Assembly: GCF_000819805.1 (NCBI RefSeq)
Contig: NZ_CDCE01000037.1
Span: 124,001-188,000 of the forward strand
Source: Aeromonas diversa CDC 2478-85
GTDB taxonomy: Bacteria > Pseudomonadota > Gammaproteobacteria > Enterobacterales > Aeromonadaceae
Direction: 5' to 3'
DNA: 64,000 nt
Shown: positions 30,757-38,184 of the stretch, one piece after another
How positions within the stretch are numbered: the stretch's first letter is position 1
Layout: each line of letters starts with the position of its first letter
The notes under the pieces: model-generated
Seen by the model: the letters and a program-made list of their open reading frames with translations, nothing else
Told to the model about the DNA's origin: nothing
The model's database searches: none
Program-made: the position numbers and the translations under genes

Positions 30757-32958
30757 ATGGATCTTCTGTTTAAATCCGAATCCCGTGCCGGGCATCATCT
30801 CCTGAAGGCCGCTGCGCCCCGACTCACACTGCTCGCACTTTCTCTGGGCATGCTGGCGGGCTGTGCGATCAATACCGATCCGACGGCGCTGCCCAAGCCA
30901 ATCCGCGAGCAGCAGACGCAAGGGGCGATCAATGAAACGCTGCAGGCCGAGCAGGCGCAAGACCCGGCCCAGCGCAAACGCGATCGCTTCGGCATCACCC
31001 CGAGCCAACGTCAGAGTGTGCGGGTCATCACCCCAGATGACTCGACCCTGGGAGAGGCGCTCAAGGGCGACGCCATCAGCATGAACGTAAACAACTTCCC
31101 GTTGCCTGCCTTTATCAACGAGGTCTTTGGCAACCGTTTGGGGCTCTCGTTCACCATGACCCCCGAGCTGCAGAAAAAGGGTGATCTGGTTACCCTTCGC
31201 ATGAGCGATCCCCAGCCGCCGGCGGTGCTGTTCAACACGGCGCGCAATGTATTGGCCGATTACGGGGTCGAGGTCAAGCTGCGCGATGGCCTCTATACAT
31301 TCGGTGTGGCCCAGACCGTGGCCAATGACGCCTTGCCACTCATGGTGAGTGGCGGTGCCCTGCCAGACGTCCCCATGTCCCATCGCCCCGTGTTCCAGAT
31401 TGTGCCGATGAAGGTGGTGCGTAGCGATCAGATGGCCGCCTGGCTGGCCGAGATGTTCGGTAATTCTCAGCTCAAGATAAAGGACGATCGCATCATCAAT
31501 GCCCTGATGCTGCGCGGTCCGGTAGAGCTGGTCAAGCAGGCGACCGAGGCGATCTCCCTGTTCGATCAGCCGGCGCTCAAGAGTAGCCATAGCCTGGCCA
31601 TCAGCCCCGTCTATTCCGATGCCGATCAGCTGGGCAATGCCCTCATCAAGGTACTGCAATCCGAAGGGTATGATGTTGCCGACACACCGCCATTCGGTGG
31701 CGTCTTGGTGCTGAAGATGAAAGAGTTGCAGCGCATCATCGTCTTTGCCGCCGAGCCCCGCGTGCTCAGTCATGTGCGCCAATGGGTCGAGGTGTTGGAT
31801 CGCGAGTCTCAGGAGAAGGTAGAGAACGGCCTCTTCATCTACCAGGTGCGTAACACCCAGGCCGCGTCTATCGCGACCATGCTGGGCGCGCTCGGTTATG
31901 GGGCCAACATTCCGGCAACCGGGGTCAACAGTAGCAATACCGTGAGTGCGACCGGCGAGCAGAGTGGCTCAGGATCCCTCACCGCCGGCGCGCCGGCAAC
32001 GCCGGCCCCCACTTCAGTAGCGCCCAAGGGCGAGCAGGGGAGCGTGGTGGTCGATGGCAACCGCAATGCCCTCATCTTCAAGGGCAGTGGCCGTGAATGG
32101 GTGACACTGCGTCCACTGCTCGACGAGCTGGATAAGCCGGTGCCGTCCGTGATGATCGATGTGCTGCTGGCCGAGGTGAACCTCAACGATAAAGAGGGGC
32201 TGGGCGTCAACTGGCAAGGTATTCGTACCGATCTGGGGGCCAAAGATCTGGTCCTGGGAACCGCCAACCAACTTGGCAAGGCCGGTCTCAACATGACGCT
32301 TAACAGTGCCGGTCAGACACGGGCTACCCTCAACGCCTTCTATGACAACAAGCAGGCGGTGATCCGCTCCAGCCCCAAGTTGATGGTGCGCAGCGGTGAA
32401 GAGGCGCGCATCGAGGTGGGTAACGAGATCCCCGTCGTCACCGGCACCAACCAGGCCAGCGACAATCCCGATGCCCCCATCAACAAGACGGTGCAGTATC
32501 GCAAGACCGGTGTGATCCTCACCATCAAGCCGACGGTGCAGGCGAGCGGTGTGGTCGACTTGACCGTCAGTCAAGAGCTGTCGGAGCAGGCAGATACCTC
32601 AAACAGTTCAGAGAGCCTGACCCCCACCATCATGAATCGTAAGGTGCAGACGGCGCTGACCCTGCGTGATGGTGGCTCCGTGATGCTGGCGGGTCTTATC
32701 TCCAGCACCAAGGGGGAGGGCGATGCCGGCGTGCCGCTGCTGGGGGACATCCCCTGGATTGGTAGCCTGTTCAAGACCAAGAGCAACAGTGAAAACCGTA
32801 CCGAGCTGGTGGTGATGATCATCCCCTATGTGATCCGCGACTTCAACGAGGCGCAGAGCCTGACCGAGCGCTATCAGCAGCAGCTCGAGCTCAATAATGC
32901 GCCGACCCTCAAGCGCCGCTACCTGCCGGGGCTGGCCCCCGAGGGGGCCAGCCAGTAA
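30757..32958 (+). CDS. gspD: GspD-type outer-membrane secretin (S-layer secretion)
   Basis: Outer-membrane channel of type II secretion, 734 residues. The lipobox LAGC puts the lipidated Cys at about residue 36, so it is a lipoprotein secretin. N0-N3 domains occupy about residues 100-420, with a low-complexity Ser/Gly/Thr/Ala/Pro segment near 395-425, then the secretin core: VMIDVLLAEVNL, RSSPKLMVRSGEEARIEVGNEIPV (in parts), VGVPLLGDIPWIGSLF-type signature and VMIIPYVIRD. A PulD homologue (SpsD) dedicated to S-layer secretion is known from A. hydrophila. It is last gene of the secretion block and followed by a strong terminator. Confidence 0.94.
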   Translation: MDLLFKSESRAGHHLLKAAAPRLTLLALSLGMLAGCAINTDPTALPKPIREQQTQGAINETLQAEQAQDPAQRKRDRFGITPSQRQSVRVITPDDSTLGEALKGDAISMNVNNFPLPAFINEVFGNRLGLSFTMTPELQKKGDLVTLRMSDPQPPAVLFNTARNVLADYGVEVKLRDGLYTFGVAQTVANDALPLMVSGGALPDVPMSHRPVFQIVPMKVVRSDQMAAWLAEMFGNSQLKIKDDRIINALMLRGPVELVKQATEAISLFDQPALKSSHSLAISPVYSDADQLGNALIKVLQSEGYDVADTPPFGGVLVLKMKELQRIIVFAAEPRVLSHVRQWVEVLDRESQEKVENGLFIYQVRNTQAASIATMLGALGYGANIPATGVNSSNTVSATGEQSGSGSLTAGAPATPAPTSVAPKGEQGSVVVDGNRNALIFKGSGREWVTLRPLLDELDKPVPSVMIDVLLAEVNLNDKEGLGVNWQGIRTDLGAKDLVLGTANQLGKAGLNMTLNSAGQTRATLNAFYDNKQAVIRSSPKLMVRSGEEARIEVGNEIPVVTGTNQASDNPDAPINKTVQYRKTGVILTIKPTVQASGVVDLTVSQELSEQADTSNSSESLTPTIMNRKVQTALTLRDGGSVMLAGLISSTKGEGDAGVPLLGDIPWIGSLFKTKSNSENRTELVVMIIPYVIRDFNEAQSLTERYQQQLELNNAPTLKRRYLPGLAPEGASQ

Positions 32959-33000
32959 AGCGCGTGACTCGTCCTGCCTTATATAAGGCAGCACCAATAA

Positions 33001-33029
33001 AAAGCGGAGCCGATTGCTCCGCTTTTTTA
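33001..33029 (+). terminator. Terminator after the secretin gene
   Basis: AAAGCGGAGC/GCTCCGCTTT (33001-33010 with 33016-33025), 5-base loop, T run to 33028. It separates the secretion operon from the S-layer gene. Confidence 0.92.
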
Positions 33030-33332
33030 TTTGGCCGGCCTGCCGCCCTGGTGGTCACGGTTGGTGGTGCCCCCAGAGGCCTGAGCGACGAAAAATATTG
33101 ATCAGGGGCTCTCGCCTGTTTTTTCCCCAGTTTGGGGCCGAGCCGCGCCGGCATAAATTCACAAAAAGATCATGATGATCGTCATGCTAAGGGATCGGAT
33201 CAGTTCAGTGGCTGTTCAGTAGGAGCCAAAGCGGCGCCTTGCAAGGGGTCCACAACTGACGCCCTTGGGTGCCCAATGCAACCGCAATTGATAGTTTAGT
33301 CATAGAAAGGGGCTCAAAAGGGGCCCTTTATT

Positions 33333-33348
33333 TGTGATTTTTTTCACG
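33333..33348 (+). promoter_or_regulatory. CRP-like site upstream of the S-layer gene
   Basis: TGTGA-TTTTTT-TCACG is one base from the ideal TGTGA-N6-TCACA. Its centre is about 90 bases upstream of the inferred transcript start, compatible with activation from a distance. Confidence 0.55.
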
Positions 33349-33396
33349 CTTTGGTGCGTTTGGCGCTTTTATGGGCGCTTAAGAGATTGAGAGTGC

Positions 33397-33424
33397 TTGA
33401 TTATTTTAATGCGACGGATATGAT
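33397..33424 (+). promoter_or_regulatory. Probable sigma-70 promoter of the S-layer gene
   Basis: TTGATT (33397-33402), a 16-base spacer, TATGAT (33419-33424). This predicts a 5' leader of about 138 bases before ATG 33569. Confidence 0.6.
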
Positions 33425-33536
33425 CAACAGGCTTTTAAGCAACAGAGCCTCATCTTTCCTGTGCATAGCACACCTTTCCGGAAAAGGGGCGTTTAGGCGG
33501 GAAAGCAGGTTTTAGTCTTACCTGAGGGAGCTCGGG

Positions 33537-33550
33537 TTAAACTAGTTTAA
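33537..33550 (+). repeat. 14-bp perfect palindrome at the S-layer ribosome site
   Basis: TTAAACTAGTTTAA is self-complementary and ends 4 bases before the GGAG ribosome site (33555-33558). It could be an mRNA stem or a protein operator. Confidence 0.6.
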
Positions 33551-33568
33551 TTTCGGAGAATGATTCTA

Positions 33569-34957
33569 ATGAAAAAGACACTGATCGCCCTGGCCGTTGC
33601 TGGCCTGAGCTTCAATGCAGCTGCAGTGGTTGACTTTGACGCAGCCACCCCCACCGCGCTGAAGTTTGCTTCCGAGATCAAGTTCGATACCACCGCTGGT
33701 ACCCTGCTGGTCAACGATGCCAACGCAATGGACATCACTGCAAAGGTTGGTTTCTCCATCTCTGCCAACAACCAGCGTTACGTTCGTTTCGACGTGACCG
33801 GTGCTGAGTTCGATGTTGCCAACATCGCTGCCGGCGACCTGACTGCCGTTTCTGGTACCTTCACCAAGACTGTATCCAGCACTGGCAAGACCTTCGTTAT
33901 CTTCGAAATCAAAGATACCGCAGCTGCCATCGGCGCCAACGACGTGTTGACCTTCGCTCCGCGCATCCTGGCTAAGGCTGGCAACACTGTTAACGTCACC
34001 TACAAGCTGTTCGAAACTGCCGTAGCTGCCGTTGCCAACGATCCGGCTCAGGCTCTGGCCAACAAGAACGCCAACGTGGTGACCTTCACCCCGGCTCTGG
34101 CTGCCAAGTTCGTTGCCACCACCCCGGCCAAGATCGACGTATCTGCTGAGTCCAAGAAGTTCGAAGCCGGTGCCGTCACCAACACCGTTGGTAAGGTTGC
34201 TATCGGCATGACTGGTGCTCGTTGGACCGACGGTCAGGCTGCTGCCATGGCTGACCTGGTTGCCGCTGGCTCCAAGGTTGAAGTGACTGCCGACCTGTCT
34301 GCTGCCAAGAAGCAAGCTGCCGACGCCACCAAGGTTGACGTTTCTGCTCTGAAACTGAACGGCACCAACGCCACCACCATCGACACCGCCAAGGCCACCT
34401 TCGACCTGGTTGCTGCTGTGGGTGACGTGACCACCGATCCGGCTACCACCGTTGACCTGGTTCTGGAAGTAGACGGCAAGACCGCCATCAACGAGACCTC
34501 CTTCGTTGGTAAGTACCTGGTCAAGGCTGCTGCTAACTCCACCGCCACCGACCTGCCGATCGGCACCCTGTCCGAGCTGAAGAAGAACGGCGCCTCTGCC
34601 GAGCTGAACATCGCTCTGAAGCCGGCTGGTGCTTACAAGAACTTCGTTCGCATCTCCAACAAGTCTGGCATGAAGGGTGACTTCTTCGTTACCGTTATCG
34701 CCGACGATGGTAAGAGCGCTACCTTCCCGCTGTCTGCCGTTGCTAACCAGCCGGCCGCTCTGGAAGCCGGTGCCTCCACCACCCAGATGCTGGTTGACGA
34801 CGTGTTCGCCGCCGCTGCTGCCAAGGGTCTGACCCTGGCCGGCGAAGGCAAGCTGCGCCTGAAGGTAGAAGGTCAGGTTCCGGCTAACATGATCAGCCTG
34901 CAGTCCTATACTGTTTCCAAGGATGGCAACACCTTCGCCACCATGAACAGCTTCTAA
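33569..34957 (+). CDS. S-layer subunit protein (VapA/AhsA-like)
   Basis: Secreted protein of 462 residues. The signal peptide MKKTLIALAVAGLSFNAAA is probably cut after residue 19, giving a mature start VVDFDAATP. It has no Cys, no His and one Trp, and is rich in Ala, Thr, Val and Asp/Lys, as expected for a paracrystalline subunit. Codon use is strongly restricted (CTG, AAC, GTT, GCT, AAG dominate), as in very highly expressed genes. GGAG at 33555-33558 points to ATG 33569 rather than the in-frame ATG at 33560. Size, signal peptide, an adjacent secretin and a downstream ABC ATPase match the Aeromonas S-layer loci vapA and ahsA. No sequence comparison was run, so the exact family is an inference. 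Confidence 0.82.
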   Translation: MKKTLIALAVAGLSFNAAAVVDFDAATPTALKFASEIKFDTTAGTLLVNDANAMDITAKVGFSISANNQRYVRFDVTGAEFDVANIAAGDLTAVSGTFTKTVSSTGKTFVIFEIKDTAAAIGANDVLTFAPRILAKAGNTVNVTYKLFETAVAAVANDPAQALANKNANVVTFTPALAAKFVATTPAKIDVSAESKKFEAGAVTNTVGKVAIGMTGARWTDGQAAAMADLVAAGSKVEVTADLSAAKKQAADATKVDVSALKLNGTNATTIDTAKATFDLVAAVGDVTTDPATTVDLVLEVDGKTAINETSFVGKYLVKAAANSTATDLPIGTLSELKKNGASAELNIALKPAGAYKNFVRISNKSGMKGDFFVTVIADDGKSATFPLSAVANQPAALEAGASTTQMLVDDVFAAAAAKGLTLAGEGKLRLKVEGQVPANMISLQSYTVSKDGNTFATMNSF

Positions 34958-34979
34958 TCCACGCGATTAGAGTCCAAGA

Positions 34980-35007
34980 CGGGCAGCCTAGGCTGCCCGT
35001 TTTTTTA
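34980..35007 (+). terminator. Terminator after the S-layer gene
   Basis: CGGGCAGCC-TA-GGCTGCCCG (34980-34999) followed by eight T. It is very strong, so downstream genes need read-through or another promoter. Confidence 0.94.
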
Positions 35008-35032
35008 TGTCTGCCGTTTAACAGGAGGAGTG

Positions 35033-35611
35033 ATGCACTGTCTCGAGGGGGTGACGATTCACGAGCATGAGGGGCTGACGCTGTGTGGGCCGCTGCATGT
35101 GGGGGCCGGCACCGTGATCCAGGCCGCCGGCGGCGTCAGCCTTGGCGCCGGGGTGGTGATCTCGTTTGATTGTGTGCTCTGGAGCATCAATCACGACTAC
35201 GAGGGGGAGCGTCTTCCCTATGGTCTGGCCAGGGTACAGGCCCCGATCGTGATCGAGGATTATGTCTGGTTAGGGCGTAATGTCCTGGTGGCGCCCGGCA
35301 GCCGGATTGGTGAAGGGGCCGTGGTCGCCATGGGCAGCGTGGTGAGCGGTCGGGTGCCAGCGCTGGCGGTCGTTGCCGGCAACCCGGCTCGGGTGGTCAA
35401 GTTTCGCAGTCCGTGGCGCTATTTGGCGCTCAAGCGTCAGGGGATGTCGCTGTGGCACGGTGCCGAGCAGTGCCCCGCCTGCTGCAATCCGAACTTTTAT
35501 CTGACGCAGATCCGCGAACCGGGCGAGTGGGGCCTGTGGTGGCAATGGTTACCCCGTTGGCTGCGCTTTCGCTTGCAACAAGATATAATCGCCCGATTGT
35601 TATCAAAATAA
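35033..35611 (+). CDS. Left-handed beta-helix (hexapeptide-repeat) acetyltransferase
   Basis: A 192-residue acyltransferase of the LbH family. Hexapeptide-type repeats run from about residue 15 to 125 (for example VIEDYVWLGRNVLVAPGSRIGEGAVVAMGSVV, read in parts), with the catalytic-type SINHDY His and AGNPARVVKF at the end of the helix, as in the maltose/xenobiotic acetyltransferase group. It probably O-acetylates a sugar of the surface polysaccharide; the acceptor is unknown. AGGAGG at 35023-35028 sits only 4 bases before the ATG. It is the first gene after the S-layer terminator, 10 bases before wzt. Confidence 0.82.
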   Translation: MHCLEGVTIHEHEGLTLCGPLHVGAGTVIQAAGGVSLGAGVVISFDCVLWSINHDYEGERLPYGLARVQAPIVIEDYVWLGRNVLVAPGSRIGEGAVVAMGSVVSGRVPALAVVAGNPARVVKFRSPWRYLALKRQGMSLWHGAEQCPACCNPNFYLTQIREPGEWGLWWQWLPRWLRFRLQQDIIARLLSK

Positions 35612-35621
35612 CCCTTTCCGA

Positions 35622-36962
35622 ATGCAAGAAGAGCTGCCCGTTTGCCGCTTACTGGTACAGGATGTTGCCAAGACTTATCGCGTCTATGATTCACCCCAGC
35701 AGCGCCTCAAGGATCTCGTGGGGCTGTCTGGCCGCCATCAGAGTGTCGAGGCGCTGCTGCCGCTTTCGTTTCGGCTGGCCGCCGGTGAGACGGTCGCCAT
35801 CATCGGCGCCAACGGCTCCGGCAAGTCGACCCTGCTACAGCTCATCTGTGGCACCCTGACTCCCAGTGGCGGCACCATCACCCGCCATGGTCGCATCGCC
35901 GCCCTGCTGGAGTTGGGGGCCGGCTTTAACCCCGAGTTCAGCGGCATTGAGAATATCTTTCTCAACGCCAGCATCAATGGCATGAGCCGCGCCGACACCG
36001 AGAGCCTGTTGCCACGCATCCTGGAATTTGCCGATATCGGTGAGCATGTGCATCAGCCGGTCAAGACCTATTCCAGCGGCATGTACGTTCGTCTGGCCTT
36101 TGCGGTCGCCATTCATGTGGAGCCCGATATCCTCATCATCGATGAGGCGCTGGCGGTGGGGGATGAGGCCTTCCAGCGCAAGTGTTTCGCCAGGTTGCGC
36201 GAGATGCAGAGCCAGGGGGTATCGATCCTGTTTGTCTCCCACTCGGCTGAGTCGGTGGTGTCGCTCTGTGATCGGGCCCTGCTGCTCGATCATGGTCAGC
36301 TGCTGTTTGATGGTGAGCCCAAACAGGCGGTGGGGCTCTATCAGAAGTTGCTCTATGCCCGCCCCGAGCAACGGGACGAGGTTCGCCAAGGGATCCTGGC
36401 GCAGTCGGCGGCTCCGACCATGGCCCCCGAGCCCGAGCCCGCAAGCGAAGCCGAAGCCGATCACCCTCTCCATCCGGACTTTTATATTGAAGGCTTGGTG
36501 GCGCAGAGCACCGATTACGTAGAAAATGGAGCCTCAATCGAGGAGCCTTTCCTGCTGGACGAGCAGGGGTTCAGGGTCAACCTGCTGCATAAAGGAAAGC
36601 GCTACCGCTACCGTTTCGCCGTGCGACTGCATCAGGATGTGGATAACTTCTTCTATGGCACCCTGATCAAACGGGTCGATGGGGTTTCCATCGGCGGGGT
36701 GAGCAGTGCGCCGCCGCAGCAGGCGAGTGGTGTCTCTCTTCCTGCCGGCAGCAGGCTGACGGTGGAGTGCGAATTTGAGCTGAGTCTCAATGCCGGCACC
36801 TATTTTATGAACGCCGGTGTCTATGGCGACACCGATCAATACAGCGGCTTCCTGGCGCGCAAGCTCGATGCACTCGTGTTCAAGGTGCTGCCCAATCCGG
36901 CCGAAACTGCGACCAGCTATGTGGATCTGGGCTTTCGGTGCCGGACCCTCTCACGGGCCTAA
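35622..36962 (+). CDS. wzt: Wzt/AbcA, O-polysaccharide ABC exporter ATPase with C-terminal glycan-binding-type domain
   Basis: ATPase partner for wzm, 446 residues. The N-terminal ABC domain has Walker A IIGANGSGKSTLLQLI (about residues 64-79), Q/A loop region LLELGAGFNPEFSGIENI, a signature YSSGMYVRLAFA in place of LSGGQ (usual in Wzt/TagH), Walker B ILIIDEALAVGDEAF and the switch SHS. After an acidic Pro/Ala/Glu linker (about 265-285), a 160-residue beta-rich C-terminal domain resembles Wzt-C, which recognises the capped polysaccharide end. In A. salmonicida the ABC ATPase AbcA lies just downstream of the S-layer gene, as here, and is needed for O-polysaccharide. Confidence 0.9.
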   Translation: MQEELPVCRLLVQDVAKTYRVYDSPQQRLKDLVGLSGRHQSVEALLPLSFRLAAGETVAIIGANGSGKSTLLQLICGTLTPSGGTITRHGRIAALLELGAGFNPEFSGIENIFLNASINGMSRADTESLLPRILEFADIGEHVHQPVKTYSSGMYVRLAFAVAIHVEPDILIIDEALAVGDEAFQRKCFARLREMQSQGVSILFVSHSAESVVSLCDRALLLDHGQLLFDGEPKQAVGLYQKLLYARPEQRDEVRQGILAQSAAPTMAPEPEPASEAEADHPLHPDFYIEGLVAQSTDYVENGASIEEPFLLDEQGFRVNLLHKGKRYRYRFAVRLHQDVDNFFYGTLIKRVDGVSIGGVSSAPPQQASGVSLPAGSRLTVECEFELSLNAGTYFMNAGVYGDTDQYSGFLARKLDALVFKVLPNPAETATSYVDLGFRCRTLSRA

Positions 36963-36991
36963 GTGGTGCGGTGGATTAAGCCAAGGGGTGG

Positions 36992-38176
36992 ATGATGATC
37001 AATAAAACTCGACGCTGGGTTCTGGTACTCGGCATGCACCGCAGCGGTACCAGCGCCGTTGCCGGTGCCCTTGCCCATACGGGGATCGCCTTTGGTGATT
37101 CGTTTATCGAGTTGCAGGGGGATGTCAACGAGAAGGGGTTCTGGGAGCACGCAGAGCTGGTAGCGATCAACGAAGCGCTGCTGCAGGAGCTCGGCGGCGC
37201 CTGGTATGATCCCTTTACTCTGGCGGCCCGGTTCGAGCAGGGTTGGCGCCCCAGTGCCGCCCTGTTTACACGCATGTGTTCCTTTTTACGCGACCCCGAG
37301 TTTGCCGATGCCCCCCTGTGTGGCTTGAAGGATCCTCGCTTGTCCATCTTGCTGCCCTGCTGGCAGCAGGCGATCTCCGAGGTGGGGGATCAGGCCTGCT
37401 ATCTGCTGATGAACCGCGACCTGGATCAGGTCGCGCGCTCGCTGCAAAAGCGTGACCAGATGAACCCGCTGCTGGGGGGGCTGCTTTGGGGCGAATATAC
37501 GCTCTCGGCCGAAGCCTATACTCGCGGCCAGCCGCGCTGCTGGCTCGATTATGAGGTCATGTTGGCCGATCCAACCCGCGCATTGACCCAGATCCAGCAG
37601 GAGCTGGCCTTGCCGGCAGTGAGTGCCGTCGATTTCATCGATCCCGCCATGCAGCGCCAACAACGACGCCAAGCCAGCGCCCCCATATTGCCGAGCCTGG
37701 ACGCTCTGGCTGCCCAGATAGCCAAGCATGGGGAGCAGATCCTGCAGCAGGATTGGTCCCACTGGCATACCCATTTTCGTGAAGAATTGGCCGCGGCCGG
37801 GCTCTGGCTGCCAGCCCTGGTAACCGATTTTCGTACCCTTAACCGGGTGGTGGTCGCCTCCCTGGCATTGGGAGAGAACCATACTCTGGCGCTGGCGACC
37901 ATAGCGCAGCGCGATGAACAGCTTGCATCGTTGCAGCAGCAGTTGTGCTCTCTCGGTGAGCTGCACACGACTGCGCTCGATACCCTGAGGGTGCGCGATG
38001 CCGAGATCGAGAGACTCGATGAGCGGCTCAAGGAAGAGGGTGAGGCGCATGGATATGCCATTCGAATCGTGGAGCAGAGGGATCACGAGCTGAAAATGCT
38101 CCAGGGTCGCCTCAGTGCTATCGCTGCGCGGCCGTTGCTGCGCTGGTTTATCAATCGCTTTGTTACTGAATTGTGA
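36992..38176 (+). CDS. Sulfotransferase family protein with C-terminal coiled coil
   Basis: A 394-residue protein. The N-terminal P-loop-like 5'-PSB motif VLVLGMHRSGTSAVAGAL (about residues 11-28) binds the 5'-phosphosulfate group of PAPS. CGLKDPRLSILLP (about 112) and LLMNRDLDQVARSL, with the Arg/Ser expected at the 3'-phosphate site, complete the sulfotransferase core (about 1-210). Residues about 290-380 are a predicted coiled coil (LALATIAQRDEQLASLQQQL and on). It lies 29 bases after wzt with an AAGGGG site. A PAPS-making set (cysD, cysN, cysC) is 4-9 kb downstream, so it probably sulfates the O-polysaccharide. Confidence 0.82.
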   Translation: MMINKTRRWVLVLGMHRSGTSAVAGALAHTGIAFGDSFIELQGDVNEKGFWEHAELVAINEALLQELGGAWYDPFTLAARFEQGWRPSAALFTRMCSFLRDPEFADAPLCGLKDPRLSILLPCWQQAISEVGDQACYLLMNRDLDQVARSLQKRDQMNPLLGGLLWGEYTLSAEAYTRGQPRCWLDYEVMLADPTRALTQIQQELALPAVSAVDFIDPAMQRQQRRQASAPILPSLDALAAQIAKHGEQILQQDWSHWHTHFREELAAAGLWLPALVTDFRTLNRVVVASLALGENHTLALATIAQRDEQLASLQQQLCSLGELHTTALDTLRVRDAEIERLDERLKEEGEAHGYAIRIVEQRDHELKMLQGRLSAIAARPLLRWFINRFVTEL

Positions 38177-38184
38177 GTTTATAC

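Larger units (their letters stand above)
33030..33568 (+). promoter_or_regulatory. Long regulatory region of the S-layer gene
   Basis: About 540 bases without a gene. In order it holds a 10-bp palindrome CCTTGCAAGG (33237-33246), the heptamer GTTCAGT twice with 11-base period (33203-33209, 33214-33220), a weak AAAGGG/CCCTTT hairpin (about 33306-33330), a CRP-like site (33333-33348), a sigma-70 promoter (33397-33424), several small inverted repeats in the leader, and a 14-bp palindrome just before the ribosome site. Confidence 0.6.

Noticed and set aside
33306..33330. Hairpin GGGGCTC-AAAA-GGGGCCC as a terminator before the S-layer promoter
   Set aside because: Pairing is poor beyond AAAGGG/CCCTTT and the T run is short; kept only as a weak structure within the regulatory region.
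33566..34315. 249-codon minus-strand frame inside the S-layer gene
   Set aside because: It is a product of the restricted codon use of the sense gene; Gly/Ser-rich without features.
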